In this document: in pieces, positions 24,881 to 35,486 of the stretch
How positions within the stretch are numbered: the first letter of the stretch is position 1
Layout of the letters: every line of letters starts with the position of its first letter
DNA from: Oscillospiraceae bacterium
Lineage (GTDB): Bacteria > Bacillota > Clostridia > Oscillospirales > Oscillospiraceae
Assembly (NCBI GenBank): GCA_017542425.1
Contig: JAFXXH010000058.1
Location: 24,240 to 88,239 of the forward strand
Length of the DNA: 64,000 nucleotides
Direction: 5' to 3'
Program-made: the position numbers and the translations under genes
The notes under the pieces: model-generated
The model's database searches: none
Told to the model about the DNA's origin: nothing
The model's input: the letters and a program-made list of their open reading frames with translations, nothing else

Positions 24881-26158
24881 ATGATACAAATTTTACGCAG
24901 CGCGCAGCACAGCCGCACGCAGCTGCTGGCGCGCCAGACCCCTCAGTCCGTGGTCACGGAGCAGGTGCGCCAGATCATCGACCGCGTCCGCAGCGGCGGG
25001 GACCGGGCGCTGCTGGAGCTGGCCTGGCAGTTGGACGGGGCGGAGCTGACGCGGCTGGAGGTCACGGAAGAAGAGTTTGCCGAGGCGCGGAAATCTGTGG
25101 AGCCGGAGTTTCTGGCGGTGCTGCACCGGGCCGCCGAGCACATCCGCGCCTTCCATCTGCGCCAGAAGCGCCAGGGCTTCCGCATGGAGCGGGAGGGCCT
25201 GGTGCTGGGTCAGCGCATCCTGCCCATCCAGCGGGTGGGCGTCTGCGTCCCCGGCGGGGCCGCGCCCCTGGCCTCCACGGTGCTGATGAACGTGATTCCG
25301 GCGGTCATCGCCGGCTGCGAAGAGATCGTCATGGTCTCCCCGGCGGGCGTGAGCGGCAAGCTGGACCCCCATCTGCTGGCGGCGGCGGAGGTGGCCGGGG
25401 TCCGGCGCATCTTCAAGCTGGGCGGCGCCCAGGGCGTGGCGGCCATGGCCTACGGCACGGAGAGCGTGCCCCGTGTGGACAAGATCGTGGGCCCCGGCGG
25501 GGCCTACGTCTCCGAGGCCAAGCGCCAGGTCTTCGGCGCGGTGGACATCGACATGATCGCCGGGCCAAGTGAAATCCTGGTGGTGGCCGACGGCAAGAGC
25601 GACCCGGTCTGGGTGGCCGCCGACCTGCTCAGCCAGGCCGAACACGACCGCTTTGCCGCCGCGATTCTGGCCACGGACAGCGAGCCCCTGGCCCTGGCGG
25701 TCCAGGCGGAGATCGAGCGGCAGTTGCCCATGCTGCCCCGGCGGGACATCGCAAGGGCCTCCATCGACAACAACGGAAAGATTTTATTGTGCAGCAGCAT
25801 CGACGAGGCGCTGGAGCTGTCCGACGCCCTGGCCCCGGAGCATCTGGAGCTGTGCCTGGACGAGCCCTTTGCCTGGCTGGAGCGGGTACACCACGCGGGC
25901 AGCGTCTTCCTGGGCCGCCACACCCCGGAGGCCATGGGGGACTACCTGGCCGGGGTGAACCACACCCTGCCCACCAGCGGCACGGCCCGCTTCTCCAGTC
26001 CCCTCAGCGTGGACGACTTCGTGCGCAGCAGCCAGTATCTCTGCTGCACGCCGGAGGCCATGGCCGACGCGGCGGAGGACGTGGCCCTGTTTGCCCGGGC
26101 GGAGCGGCTGGAGGCCCACGCCCGCAGCGCCCTGACGCGGAAGGGGGAGACGCCGTGA
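24881..26158 (+). CDS. hisD: Histidinol dehydrogenase
   Basis: The 425-residue zinc enzyme carries out the last two steps, histidinol to histidinal to histidine, with NAD. Motifs include [59 protein letters not shown], and the late catalytic region APEHLEL and GVNHTLPT with zinc ligands. The ATG at 24881 lies four bases after the hisG stop, with GGAGGAATGAG just before it. Length is normal. Confidence 0.97.
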   Translation: MIQILRSAQHSRTQLLARQTPQSVVTEQVRQIIDRVRSGGDRALLELAWQLDGAELTRLEVTEEEFAEARKSVEPEFLAVLHRAAEHIRAFHLRQKRQGFRMEREGLVLGQRILPIQRVGVCVPGGAAPLASTVLMNVIPAVIAGCEEIVMVSPAGVSGKLDPHLLAAAEVAGVRRIFKLGGAQGVAAMAYGTESVPRVDKIVGPGGAYVSEAKRQVFGAVDIDMIAGPSEILVVADGKSDPVWVAADLLSQAEHDRFAAAILATDSEPLALAVQAEIERQLPMLPRRDIARASIDNNGKILLCSSIDEALELSDALAPEHLELCLDEPFAWLERVHHAGSVFLGRHTPEAMGDYLAGVNHTLPTSGTARFSSPLSVDDFVRSSQYLCCTPEAMADAAEDVALFARAERLEAHARSALTRKGETP

Positions 26159-27213
26159 GCCGCTATTTCACCCGGAGCCTGGACCCCTACGTCCCCGGCG
26201 AGCAGCCGGAGGACCTGTCGCGCTTCGTGAAGCTGAACACCAACGAGAACCCCTATCCCCCCTCGGAGCGGGCTCTGGCCTTCGCCCGGGAACACTGCCG
26301 CCCCATGCAGCTCTACTCCGACCTGAACGTGCTGGACCTGCGCGCCGCCCTGGCGGCGGAGGTGGGGCTGGAGCCGGAAAACGTGCTGCTGTCCAACGGA
26401 TCGGACGAGCTGCTGTACTTCGCGTTCCTGGCCTTCTGTTCCGGGGCACGCGGCGCGGTCTTTCCCGACATCAGCTACGGCTTCTATCCCGTCTTCGCCC
26501 GGCTCTGCGGCGTCCCGTATCAGGAGATTCCCCTGCGCGCTGACCTGTCCATCGCCCCGGAGGACTATTTCGACCGGCACCAGACGGTGGTGCTGGCCAA
26601 CCCCAACGCCCCCACGGGGCTGCTGCTGGGGATGGAGGACATCCGGGCCATTCTGGACCGCAACCGGGACAGCGTGGTGCTCATCGACGAGGCCTACATC
26701 GACTTCGGCGGCCAAAGCTGCGCCGCGCTGCTGCGCGAGTACGACAATCTGCTGGTGGCCCGCACCTTCTCCAAATCCCGGTCCATGGCCGGGGCCCGGC
26801 TGGGTTACGCCTACGGCAGCGCGGCGCTCATCGGCGACCTGGAGACCATCCGCTATTCCGTCAACCCCTACAACGTCAACTCCTACACCCTGGCCCTGGG
26901 CCTGGGCACGATGCTGGACGGGGACTACACCCGCCAGACCTGCCGGAGCATCCAGGAGAACAGGGAGTATACCATAGAAATGTTATCCAAGCGCGGCTTT
27001 GAAGTCCTGCCCAGCGCGGCCAACTTCGTCTTTGCCCGGCACCCCGATTATCCCGGCGCGGCCCTCTACGCGGCGCTGAAAGCCCGGGGCGTACTGGTGC
27101 GGCACTTCGACAAGCCGCGCATCGCGGACTACAACCGCATCACCATCGGCACCCGGGCGCAGATGGACGCCCTGCTGGAGGCTGTGGACGAGATCGTGAG
27201 GGCAGAGAGATGA
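26155..27213 (+). CDS. hisC: Histidinol-phosphate aminotransferase
   Basis: The PLP enzyme transfers an amino group from glutamate to imidazole acetol phosphate. The 352 residues show [11 protein letters not shown], the NGSDELL phosphate-cup region, [19 protein letters not shown] and the Schiff-base lysine in [17 protein letters not shown]. The start is a GTG overlapping the hisD stop (GTGA), preceded by AAGGGGGAG. An ATG start further inside would remove the conserved N-terminal arm. Confidence 0.96.
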   Translation: MSRYFTRSLDPYVPGEQPEDLSRFVKLNTNENPYPPSERALAFAREHCRPMQLYSDLNVLDLRAALAAEVGLEPENVLLSNGSDELLYFAFLAFCSGARGAVFPDISYGFYPVFARLCGVPYQEIPLRADLSIAPEDYFDRHQTVVLANPNAPTGLLLGMEDIRAILDRNRDSVVLIDEAYIDFGGQSCAALLREYDNLLVARTFSKSRSMAGARLGYAYGSAALIGDLETIRYSVNPYNVNSYTLALGLGTMLDGDYTRQTCRSIQENREYTIEMLSKRGFEVLPSAANFVFARHPDYPGAALYAALKARGVLVRHFDKPRIADYNRITIGTRAQMDALLEAVDEIVRAER

Positions 27214-27800
27214 GAAGATCGGTCATCGAACGCAAGACGGCGGAGACGGACATCGTCCTCCGCCTGGACCTGGACGGCAGCGGCCTTGCCGACGTGCGCA
27301 CGGGCGTGGGCTTCCTGGACCACATGCTGACCCTGCTGGCCCGCCACGGGCGCTTTGACCTGACGGTCCACTGCAAGGGCGACACGGACGTGGACGACCA
27401 CCACAGCGTGGAGGACGTGGGCATCTGCCTGGGCCGGGCCTTTCGGGAGGCCCTGGGGGACAAGCGGGGCATCTGCCGCTACGGGGACGCCGCCCTGCCC
27501 ATGGACGAGGCCCTGGTGCTCTGCGCCGTGGACCTGAGCGGCCGGGGCTGCCTGGGCTGGGACCTGCCCTTCCCCACGGAGAAGGTGGGCTTTTTCGACA
27601 CGCAGCTGGTGGAGGAGTTTTTCACCGCCTTCGTCAGCAACGCGGGCATCACCGCCCACGTCCGTCTGCTGGCCGGAAAAAACTCCCACCACATCGCCGA
27701 GGCGGCCTTCAAGGGCACGGCCCGCGCCCTGCGGAAGGCCGTGGCGGTGGACCGGGAATTTGAGGACGAGGTGCCCAGCACCAAGGGCACGCTGGAATGA
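27210..27800 (+). CDS. hisB: Imidazoleglycerol-phosphate dehydratase
   Basis: The 196-residue manganese enzyme is the stand-alone dehydratase without the HisB phosphatase domain of enterobacteria. It has the two metal-binding His clusters [13 protein letters not shown] and [13 protein letters not shown], plus [16 protein letters not shown]. The missing phosphatase step is supplied by the PHP enzyme at the operon end. It overlaps hisC by four bases. Confidence 0.97.
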   Translation: MRRSVIERKTAETDIVLRLDLDGSGLADVRTGVGFLDHMLTLLARHGRFDLTVHCKGDTDVDDHHSVEDVGICLGRAFREALGDKRGICRYGDAALPMDEALVLCAVDLSGRGCLGWDLPFPTEKVGFFDTQLVEEFFTAFVSNAGITAHVRLLAGKNSHHIAEAAFKGTARALRKAVAVDREFEDEVPSTKGTLE

Positions 27801-27814
27801 GCGGGTGGGGAATC

Positions 27815-28447
27815 ATGCCTGAAAATATCGCAATCATCGACTACGGTGTGGGGAATCTCTTCTCCCTGCAAAGCTCCTTTGCCGCCATAGGGGAGCGTGC
27901 CGCGGTGGTCCGGGACCCGGCGGAGGCGGCGCGGGCCGCCCGGCTGCTGCTGCCCGGCGTAGGGGCCTTCGGCGACGCGGCGGCCCGGCTGCGCAGCAGC
28001 GGCATGGACCGGGCAATTCTGGAAGCCCTGGACCGGGGCGCGGCACTGCTGGGGGTCTGCCTGGGGATGCAGCTTTTGTTTGACGAGAGTCTGGAATATG
28101 GCCGCCACGCCGGACTGGGCCTGATCCCCGGCACCGTGCGGCCCATCGCGGAGCTGATCCCGCCGGAGCTGAAGATCCCCCACATCGGCTGGAACGCCCT
28201 GCGCTTCCGGCGGGAAAGCCCCCTGTTCCGCCGCATCCGGGAGGGGGACCACGTCTATTTCGTCCACTCTTATGCCGCCGTGGACTGCGACGAGAGCGTG
28301 ATCGCCACGGCGGACTACGGCGCGCCCCTGACCGCCGCCGTGCAGTGGGGGCGGGTCTACGGCTGCCAGTTCCACCCGGAGAAGAGCGGGGACGTGGGGC
28401 TGCGCATTCTGAAAGCATTCTGTGAAACGGAGGCGCGTCCATGCTGA
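27815..28447 (+). CDS. hisH: Imidazole glycerol phosphate synthase, glutaminase subunit
   Basis: The 210-residue class I amidotransferase feeds ammonia to HisF. The triad is visible: nucleophile Cys in LLGVCLGMQLLF, and His and Glu in CQFHPEKSG. The ATG at 27815 gives the usual N-terminus (IAIIDYGVGN) and has GGTGGGG upstream; an earlier ATG at 27797 overlaps hisB and adds six residues. It overlaps hisA by seven bases. Confidence 0.96.
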   Translation: MPENIAIIDYGVGNLFSLQSSFAAIGERAAVVRDPAEAARAARLLLPGVGAFGDAAARLRSSGMDRAILEALDRGAALLGVCLGMQLLFDESLEYGRHAGLGLIPGTVRPIAELIPPELKIPHIGWNALRFRRESPLFRRIREGDHVYFVHSYAAVDCDESVIATADYGAPLTAAVQWGRVYGCQFHPEKSGDVGLRILKAFCETEARPC

Positions 28448-29157
28448 TCTTGCCGGCCATTGATCTATACGAGGGAAAAGCCGTCCGGCTGCTGCGGGGC
28501 AGCTACGCGGACATGACCGTGTACAGCGACGCGCCCACCGCCGTGGCGGAGCAGTTCGCCGCCGCCGGGGCCGAGTGGGTGCATATGGTGGACCTGGCCG
28601 GGGCCCGGGACGGCACCACGCCGAACCTCTCCGTCGTGGAGGCCGTGGCGAAAGCCGGGCGGCTCAAAGTGGAGATCGGCGGCGGCATCCGCAGCCCGGA
28701 GACCGTGGCCCGCTATCTGGACGCCGGGGTCAACCGGGTCATCCTGGGCACGGCGGCCCTGACGGAGCCGGGCTTCGCCGCCGCCATGGCGGCCCGCTAC
28801 GGGGAACACATCGCCGTGGGCGTGGACCTGCGGGACGGGAAGATCGCCATTCGCGGCTGGACCGAGACGGCGGAAATGGACGCCTTTGCCTTCTGCGCGG
28901 AGATGGAGCGGGCCGGGGTGAAAACCCTGATCGTCACCGACATCGCCAAAGATGGGGCCATGCAGGGGACGAACCGGAGCCTGTACGCCGCGCTGCTGCA
29001 ACGCACGCAGATGCAGCTCATCGCCTCCGGCGGCGTCTCCAGCCTGGACGACGTGCGCGCCCTGCGGGACCTGGGCGTTCACGGGGCCATCATCGGCAAG
29101 GCCTGGTACACCGGCGCGGTGGACCTGAAAGCGGCCATTGCGGTGGCCTGCCATTGA
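28441..29157 (+). CDS. hisA: ProFAR isomerase
   Basis: The 238-residue TIM barrel isomerises ProFAR to PRFAR. It has LPAIDLYEGKAVRLLRG with the catalytic Asp, the phosphate-binding loops EIGGGIRSPETV and ILGTAAL, and the second catalytic Asp in TDIAKDGAMQGTN. The half-barrel symmetry with HisF is clear. The gene overlaps the end of hisH. Confidence 0.97.
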   Translation: MLILPAIDLYEGKAVRLLRGSYADMTVYSDAPTAVAEQFAAAGAEWVHMVDLAGARDGTTPNLSVVEAVAKAGRLKVEIGGGIRSPETVARYLDAGVNRVILGTAALTEPGFAAAMAARYGEHIAVGVDLRDGKIAIRGWTETAEMDAFAFCAEMERAGVKTLIVTDIAKDGAMQGTNRSLYAALLQRTQMQLIASGGVSSLDDVRALRDLGVHGAIIGKAWYTGAVDLKAAIAVACH

Positions 29158-29166
29158 GGTGACAGC

Positions 29167-29949
29167 ATGATTACGAAACGCATCATCCCCTGCCTGGACG
29201 TGCGCAACGGCCGGGTGGTGAAGGGGGTCAATTTCACCGACCTGCGGGACGTGTCCAGTCCGGCGGAGCTGGGGGCCTATTACAGCGCCGCCGGGGCCGA
29301 CGAGCTGGTGTTTTACGACATCACCGCCTCCGCCGAGGGGCGCAAGCTCTTCACCGAGGCGCTGACGGAGGTGGCCCGGCGGGTCTTCATCCCCCTGACC
29401 GTGGGGGGCGGCATCAATGGCCTGGCCGACTTCGAGCGGGTGCTGGGCTGCGGCGCGGACAAGGTCAGCGTCAACTCCGGGGCCATCCGGGACCCGGCCC
29501 TGGTGGGGGAGGCGGCGAAACGCTACGGGGACCAGTGCGTGGTCCTCTCCGTGGACGTGAAGCGGGTGGACGGCGTCTTCCGCGTCTTCGCAAGGGGCGG
29601 ACGGGAGGACACTGGCCTGGAGGCCCTGTCCTGGGTTCGCCGCTGCGTGGACGCCGGGGCCGGGGAAGTGGTGGTGAACTCCATCGACACGGACGGGGTC
29701 AAGGGGGGCTTCGACCTGGAGCTGCTCTCGGCGGTGTGCCAGCGCGTCCGCGTCCCGGTGATCGCCAGCGGCGGCGCGGGGAGCATTGCGGACTTCGTCA
29801 GCCTCTTTGAGACCATCCCTGACATCGACGCGGGCCTGGCGGCCTCCATCTTCCACTTCGGCGAGGTCAAAATATCCGAGCTGAAACGGGTCCTGGCCGC
29901 CCACGGCATTCCCATGAGACAGTTGCACAGCGGAGGAGGGCAAGTATGA
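29167..29949 (+). CDS. hisF: Imidazole glycerol phosphate synthase, cyclase subunit
   Basis: The 260-residue TIM barrel cyclises PRFAR with ammonia from HisH to imidazole glycerol phosphate and AICAR. Motifs are [48 protein letters not shown] and [15 protein letters not shown] with both catalytic aspartates (positions near 11 and 130). Nine bases separate it from hisA. Confidence 0.97.
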   Translation: MITKRIIPCLDVRNGRVVKGVNFTDLRDVSSPAELGAYYSAAGADELVFYDITASAEGRKLFTEALTEVARRVFIPLTVGGGINGLADFERVLGCGADKVSVNSGAIRDPALVGEAAKRYGDQCVVLSVDVKRVDGVFRVFARGGREDTGLEALSWVRRCVDAGAGEVVVNSIDTDGVKGGFDLELLSAVCQRVRVPVIASGGAGSIADFVSLFETIPDIDAGLAASIFHFGEVKISELKRVLAAHGIPMRQLHSGGGQV

Positions 29950-30593
29950 TCGAACTGGACGAACTGAAATTTGACGAGCGGGGCCTGATCCCGGCGATCG
30001 TCTACGACGCGGAGAGCCACCGGGTCCTGACCCTGGCCTATATGAACCGGGAGAGTCTGCGCCTGAGCATGGAGCGGGGCCTGACTACCTTCTGGAGCCG
30101 CTCCCGGCAGGAACTCTGGCTGAAAGGGGAGACCAGCGGCAACTGGCAGCACATCGTCTCCATCACCGCCGACTGCGACGGCGACGCCCTGCTGGTGGCG
30201 GTGGAGAAGGACGGACCGGCCTGCCACCTGGGGACGGACAGCTGCTTCACCCGCCCGGTCTGGCACAGCGCGGAACGGGGCGAATTCTCCCTGGAGGGCC
30301 TCTACCAACTGCTCCAGGACCGGAAGGAGACCCGCCCGGAGGGGTCCTACACCAGCTATCTCTTCGACAAGGGCCTGGACAAGATCCTGAAAAAGGTGGG
30401 CGAGGAGAGTACCGAGGTCATCATCGCCGCCAAGGCTGAGGACAGGCGCGAGACGGTCTATGAGCTGGCGGACCTGGCCTATCACCTCCTGGTGCTGATG
30501 GCCCAGGCGGGCATCGAGCCGCTGGACGTGCAGCGGGAGCTGGCCTCCCGGCACGTCATCGACCACAAGGTCAAGCAGGAAAAGATGACCTGA
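29946..30593 (+). CDS. hisIE: Bifunctional phosphoribosyl-AMP cyclohydrolase/phosphoribosyl-ATP pyrophosphatase
   Basis: Residues 1-110 are His[36 protein letters not shown], and zinc-type cysteines in DCDGDAL and CHLGTDSC. Residues from about 120 are HisE, a MazG-like helical domain with [32 protein letters not shown] and [13 protein letters not shown]. Together they do steps two and three. The start overlaps hisF (ATGA). Confidence 0.97.
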   Translation: MIELDELKFDERGLIPAIVYDAESHRVLTLAYMNRESLRLSMERGLTTFWSRSRQELWLKGETSGNWQHIVSITADCDGDALLVAVEKDGPACHLGTDSCFTRPVWHSAERGEFSLEGLYQLLQDRKETRPEGSYTSYLFDKGLDKILKKVGEESTEVIIAAKAEDRRETVYELADLAYHLLVLMAQAGIEPLDVQRELASRHVIDHKVKQEKMT

Positions 30594-30600
30594 GACGCCC

Positions 30601-31407
30601 ATGATCTTTGAGGACTTTCATGTACACACGGATTTCTCCGACGGCGCGGACAGCCCGGCGGTCATGGCGGAGACGGCCTGCCGCCTGGGCGTCCGCCGCC
30701 TGGGGTTTTCCGACCACGGCTACGCCCCCTACGATACGGACTGCTGCATCCCGGAAGACCGGCAGCTTGCCTACTGCGCTGCCGTGGCGGGCCTGAAACG
30801 CCGCTGGGCCGGGCGGATGGAGATCTTCTGCGGCGTGGAGCGGGACCTCTACGGACCCGCCCCGGCGGGGGACTACGACTATGTGATCGGCTCGGTCCAC
30901 TATCTGGAATTGGACGGGGAATCCTTCACCGTGGACTGGGAGCCGGAGATCCTGCGGGAGGCGGCCGACCGCTTTTTCGGCGGGGACCTGCTGGCTGTGG
31001 CGGAGGCCTACTACCGCGCCGTGGCGGAAGTCCCGGCCCGGACGCATTGCGACCTGATCGGCCACTTCGACCTGGTGAGCAAGCTGAACGAGCGCCACGG
31101 CCTTTTTGATGTGCAAGACCCCCGCTACGTCGCCGCCTGGCGGCAAGCCGCGGACCGGCTGCTGGAGAGTGGCCTCCCCTTCGAGATCAACACCGGCGGC
31201 ATGGCAAGGCGCTGGCGGACGGAGCCCTACCCGGCCTGGGACATCCTGGCGTATCTGGCCCGACGCGGCGCGCAATTCGTCCTGAACAGCGACGCCCACA
31301 GCCGCACGACCCTGCTCTCCCACTTCCCGGCGGTGGAACGGCGCGCCCGGGAACTGGGCGCGGACCTGATTTCCTTCCCCTGCGGTGGGGACGGCAGGAC
31401 AAATTGA
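30601..31407 (+). CDS. hisK: PHP-family histidinol-phosphate phosphatase
   Basis: The 268-residue protein has the PHP metal motifs: FHVHTDFSDGA at the start, GFSDHGYAP, CGVERD, IGSVHY, DLIGHFDLVSK and VLNSDAHS near the end. This is the HisK/HisJ type that removes phosphate from histidinol phosphate. Its place eight bases after hisIE, in an operon whose HisB lacks the phosphatase domain, makes the role nearly certain. With it all ten steps of histidine synthesis are encoded here. Confidence 0.93.
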   Translation: MIFEDFHVHTDFSDGADSPAVMAETACRLGVRRLGFSDHGYAPYDTDCCIPEDRQLAYCAAVAGLKRRWAGRMEIFCGVERDLYGPAPAGDYDYVIGSVHYLELDGESFTVDWEPEILREAADRFFGGDLLAVAEAYYRAVAEVPARTHCDLIGHFDLVSKLNERHGLFDVQDPRYVAAWRQAADRLLESGLPFEINTGGMARRWRTEPYPAWDILAYLARRGAQFVLNSDAHSRTTLLSHFPAVERRARELGADLISFPCGGDGRTN

Positions 31408-31428
31408 GCTCCATTGCGCCCAGCGCAG

Positions 31429-31466
31429 CAGACCGGGCTTCCTGCGGAAGCAGGCAGCCCGGTCTG
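31429..31466 (+). terminator. Terminator of the histidine operon
   Basis: Arms CAGACCGGGCT (31429-31439) and AGCCCGGTCTG (31456-31466) with an inner CCTGC/GCAGG stem; a TGTTTTCCAGTTTTT stretch follows. Confidence 0.8.
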
Positions 31467-31547
31467 TGATGTTTTCCAGTTTTTCTACCCCATGAACCGA
31501 ACATTTTCTGTACAATCCACAAAATCCGCCGCCAGCCGGATTCGCCC

Positions 31548-31576
31548 TTGACAAAGCCCGGCACGGCGCATAAAAT
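31548..31576 (+). promoter_or_regulatory. Strong sigma-A promoter of glutamate dehydrogenase gene
   Basis: TTGACA (31548-31553) and TAAAAT (31571-31576) with a 17-base spacer, followed 50 bases later by the AAGGAGG ribosome site at 31611-31617. Confidence 0.85.
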
Positions 31577-31604
31577 ATGCTGGTATTTTACTTTGATACA
31601 TTAA

Positions 31605-32972
<1,368 letters not shown>

Positions 32973-33013
32973 GACGTCCATCCGGCAAAGCCCATCCCGA
33001 CACGCACAAGGCA

Positions 33014-33055
33014 AAAAACGCAGCGACAGGGAATTTTTCCTGTCGCTGCGTTTTT
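33014..33055 (+). terminator. Strong terminator after gdhA
   Basis: A 17-base perfect stem (33014-33030 with 33039-33055), GCAGCGACAGG core, eight-base loop, ending in TTTTT. The A-run on the left arm makes it bidirectional in form. Confidence 0.92.
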
Positions 33056-33057
33056 GC

Positions 33058-33086
33058 TTGCAAAATGCGTCGGAATGCGGTATGAT
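33058..33086 (+). promoter_or_regulatory. Promoter upstream of the ACT/UPF0210 genes
   Basis: TTGCAA (33058-33063) and TATGAT (33081-33086) with 17-base spacing, immediately after the gdhA terminator. The predicted RNA 5' end lies in an AACTGC/GCAGTT hairpin followed by a T-run at 33128-33133, which could cause early termination. Confidence 0.65.
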
Positions 33087-33311
33087 TAAAAACTGCGGCT
33101 TACACCACTTCTTCCGGGCTTATGCAGTTTTTTGAAAGCAAGCATTCGGTACATCCGCCAGCGTTTTCCACAGAAAACCGCTGCGTTTTGCGCAAAAATG
33201 TTAAAAATCCCAGAATTGCCCGGGAGAAGCCGGATTTTTGCGCCGCCCGTAGGGACGTTCCAGACAAGGACACAAATACGGTATACCTTGAACCATCGGA
33301 GGACATTTGAT

Positions 33312-33581
33312 ATGAGAGCGGTCATGACTGTGATCGGGCCGGACCGGGTCGGCATCATCGCCGGGGTCAGCGCCCTGCTCGCGGAGAAACACGTCAACAT
33401 CCTGGACCTGAACCAGACCATCATGGGCGGCATTTTCACTATGGTCATGCTGCTGGACACCGCCACGGCCAACTGCCCCTTTGAGGAGCTGCGGGCGGCG
33501 TTCGCGGACTTTGAGCATGTGAGCGGCCTGTCCGTCCGCATCCAGCGGGAGGACACCTTCGCCGCCATGCACCGCATTTGA
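33312..33581 (+). CDS. ACT-domain protein (UPF0237 type)
   Basis: The 89-residue protein is a single ACT domain with the start MRAVMTVIGPDRVGIIAGVS and LNILDLNQ-like strand (VNILDLNQTIMGG), typical of UPF0237. ACT domains bind amino acids and often regulate enzymes. GGAGG at 33298-33302 precedes the ATG at 33312. The next gene is UPF0210, and the two families occur together in many Firmicutes and archaea, which supports a shared but unknown role. Ligand unknown. Confidence 0.9.
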   Translation: MRAVMTVIGPDRVGIIAGVSALLAEKHVNILDLNQTIMGGIFTMVMLLDTATANCPFEELRAAFADFEHVSGLSVRIQREDTFAAMHRI

Positions 33582-33593
33582 GGAGGCGGGGCC

Positions 33594-34952
33594 ATGCTGG
33601 ACCGTTCCGACATTCTGGAAACGCTGGACATGATCGACCAGCAGCACCTGGACATCCGTACCATCACCATGGGCATTTCCCTTCGGGACTGCGCCCATCC
33701 TTCCATGGGGCGTTGCGCTGAGAAGATCTACGACAAGATCTGCCGCTGCGCCGCCCGGCTGGTGGAGACCGGCCGCGCCATTGAGAGCGAATACGGCATT
33801 CCGATCGTCAACAAGCGCATCTCCGTCACCCCCATCGCCCTGGTGGCCGAGAGCTGCGAGGGCGGCAACCCGGCGGCGCTGGCCCGGGCCATGGACCGGG
33901 CGGCCCGGACCTGCGGCGTCAACTTCATCGGCGGCTTCTCCGCCCTGGTCCACAAGGGGGCCACCCCCGGCGATGCGCGCTTGCTGGACGCCATCCCCGA
34001 GGCCCTGAGCGAGACGGAGCTGGTCTGCTCCAGCGTCAACGTGGCCACCACCCGGGCGGGCGTCAACATGGACGCCGTGGCCAGGATGGGCCGCGTCATC
34101 AAGGAGACCGCCGCCCTGACCGCCGACCGGGACGGCCTGGGCTGCGCCAAGCTGGTGGTCTTTGCCAACGCGGTGGAGGACAACCCCTTCATGGCCGGGG
34201 CCTTTCATGGGGTGGGGGAGCCGGACTGCGTCATCAACGTGGGCGTCAGCGGCCCCGGCGTGGTCTGCCACGCCCTGAAAAGCGTGCGCGGCGCGCCCTT
34301 CGACCTGGTGGCCGAGACCGTGAAGCGCACGGCCTTCCGTGTCACAAGGATGGGACAGATGGTGGCCCGGGCCGCCAGCGAGCGGCTGGGCGTGCCCTTC
34401 GGCGTGGTGGATCTGTCCCTGGCCCCGACCCCGGCGGTGGGGGACAGCGTGGCCCGGATTTTGGAGGAGATGGGCCTGGAGACCTGCGGCACCCACGGCA
34501 CCACGGCGGCCCTGGCCCTGCTGAACGACGCGGTGAAAAAAGGCGGCGTCATGGCCAGCAGCCATGTGGGCGGCCTGTCCGGGGCCTTCATCCCCGTCAG
34601 CGAGGACGAGGGCATGATCGCCGCAGCCGAGCAGGGCACCCTGACCCTGGACAAGCTGGAGGCCATGACCTGCGTGTGTTCCGTGGGCCTGGACATGATC
34701 GCCGTCCCCGGCGACACCTCCGCCGAGACCATCTCCGCCATCATCGCGGACGAGGCGGCCATCGGCGTGGTGAACAGCAAGACCACCGCCGTGCGCCTGA
34801 TCCCCGTGCCCGGCAAGCAGGTGGGGGACCGGGTGGAGTTCGGCGGCCTGCTGGGCAGCGCCCCGGTCATGCCCGTCCACCCGGAGAGCGCCGCGCAGTT
34901 CATCGCAAGAGGCGGGCGCATCCCCGCCCCGATGCAGAGCCTGAAAAACTGA
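33594..34952 (+). CDS. UPF0210 (DUF711/PFL-like) protein
   Basis: The 452-residue protein matches UPF0210: [20 protein letters not shown] at the start, [44 protein letters not shown] and a glycine-rich C-terminal part. Structures of this family show a fold distantly related to glycyl radical enzymes, but the glycyl radical and the active cysteines are not conserved, so it should not be called a formate lyase. It follows the ACT protein by 12 bases. Biochemical role unknown. Confidence 0.9.
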   Translation: MLDRSDILETLDMIDQQHLDIRTITMGISLRDCAHPSMGRCAEKIYDKICRCAARLVETGRAIESEYGIPIVNKRISVTPIALVAESCEGGNPAALARAMDRAARTCGVNFIGGFSALVHKGATPGDARLLDAIPEALSETELVCSSVNVATTRAGVNMDAVARMGRVIKETAALTADRDGLGCAKLVVFANAVEDNPFMAGAFHGVGEPDCVINVGVSGPGVVCHALKSVRGAPFDLVAETVKRTAFRVTRMGQMVARAASERLGVPFGVVDLSLAPTPAVGDSVARILEEMGLETCGTHGTTAALALLNDAVKKGGVMASSHVGGLSGAFIPVSEDEGMIAAAEQGTLTLDKLEAMTCVCSVGLDMIAVPGDTSAETISAIIADEAAIGVVNSKTTAVRLIPVPGKQVGDRVEFGGLLGSAPVMPVHPESAAQFIARGGRIPAPMQSLKN

Positions 34953-34997
34953 CAAAGATACAATTCGATTCTGTATACAAAGAAGGAGGACTTTCCC

Positions 34998-35486
34998 ATG
35001 TCCTGTACGCATGCCCCTGTTGACCTGACGCCGCTGGAGCCGGTCCTCTCCGACTATGCCCAGACGCCGGGCAGCCTGATCACCATCCTGCAAAAGACGC
35101 AGGAGCTTTACGGTTACATCCCCATGGACGCGGTCTACGCCATCGCCGCCGCCACCGGGGACAGCCCCGCCCATGTGCTGGGCGTGGCCACCTTTTACTC
35201 CCAGTTCCGCTTCACGGCGGTGGGCAAGCATCTGATTTTGCTGTGCAAGGGCACGGCCTGCCACGTCAACGGGGCCGACGGCATTGCCGACGCCATCATG
35301 GACGAGCTGGGCATCGGCGACGGCGGCACCACGGAGGACGGCCTGTTCTCCCTGTCCCTGGTGGCCTGCCTGGGCTGCTGCTCCCTGGCCCCGGTGATGA
35401 TGATCGGGGAGAAGACCTATGGTACGCTGACGCCGGACAAGGCCCGGCGCATCCTGCGGGACATCCGAAAGGAGGAGACGGCATGA
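34998..35486 (+). CDS. NuoE-like [2Fe-2S] thioredoxin-fold subunit (StnA/HydC type)
   Basis: The 162-residue protein has the NuoE plan: an N-terminal helical part (TPGSLITILQKTQELYGYIP) and a thioredoxin-like domain whose four cysteines ligate a [2Fe-2S] cluster, two in LCKGTACHVNG and two in ACLGCCSLAP. It passes electrons in NADH-linked flavin complexes. AAGGAGG precedes the ATG and its stop overlaps the next start. Together with the next two genes it forms a three-subunit complex. The same subunit also occurs in electron-bifurcating hydrogenases and formate dehydrogenases, but no hydrogenase or formate dehydrogenase gene follows. Confidence 0.9.
   Translation: MSCTHAPVDLTPLEPVLSDYAQTPGSLITILQKTQELYGYIPMDAVYAIAAATGDSPAHVLGVATFYSQFRFTAVGKHLILLCKGTACHVNGADGIADAIMDELGIGDGGTTEDGLFSLSLVACLGCCSLAPVMMIGEKTYGTLTPDKARRILRDIRKEETA

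Larger units (their letters stand above)
32973..33311. other. Intergenic region between gdhA and the ACT-domain gene
   Basis: About 340 bases. It holds the gdhA terminator, the promoter just after it and a leader of about 220 bases with one possible early hairpin terminator (33091-33133). I recognise no known riboswitch and no protein-coding gene in the leader. Confidence 0.55.

Noticed and set aside
33594..34952. Calling the UPF0210 protein a pyruvate formate-lyase
   Set aside because: There is no glycyl radical motif or paired active-site cysteines; only a distant fold relation is known for the family.
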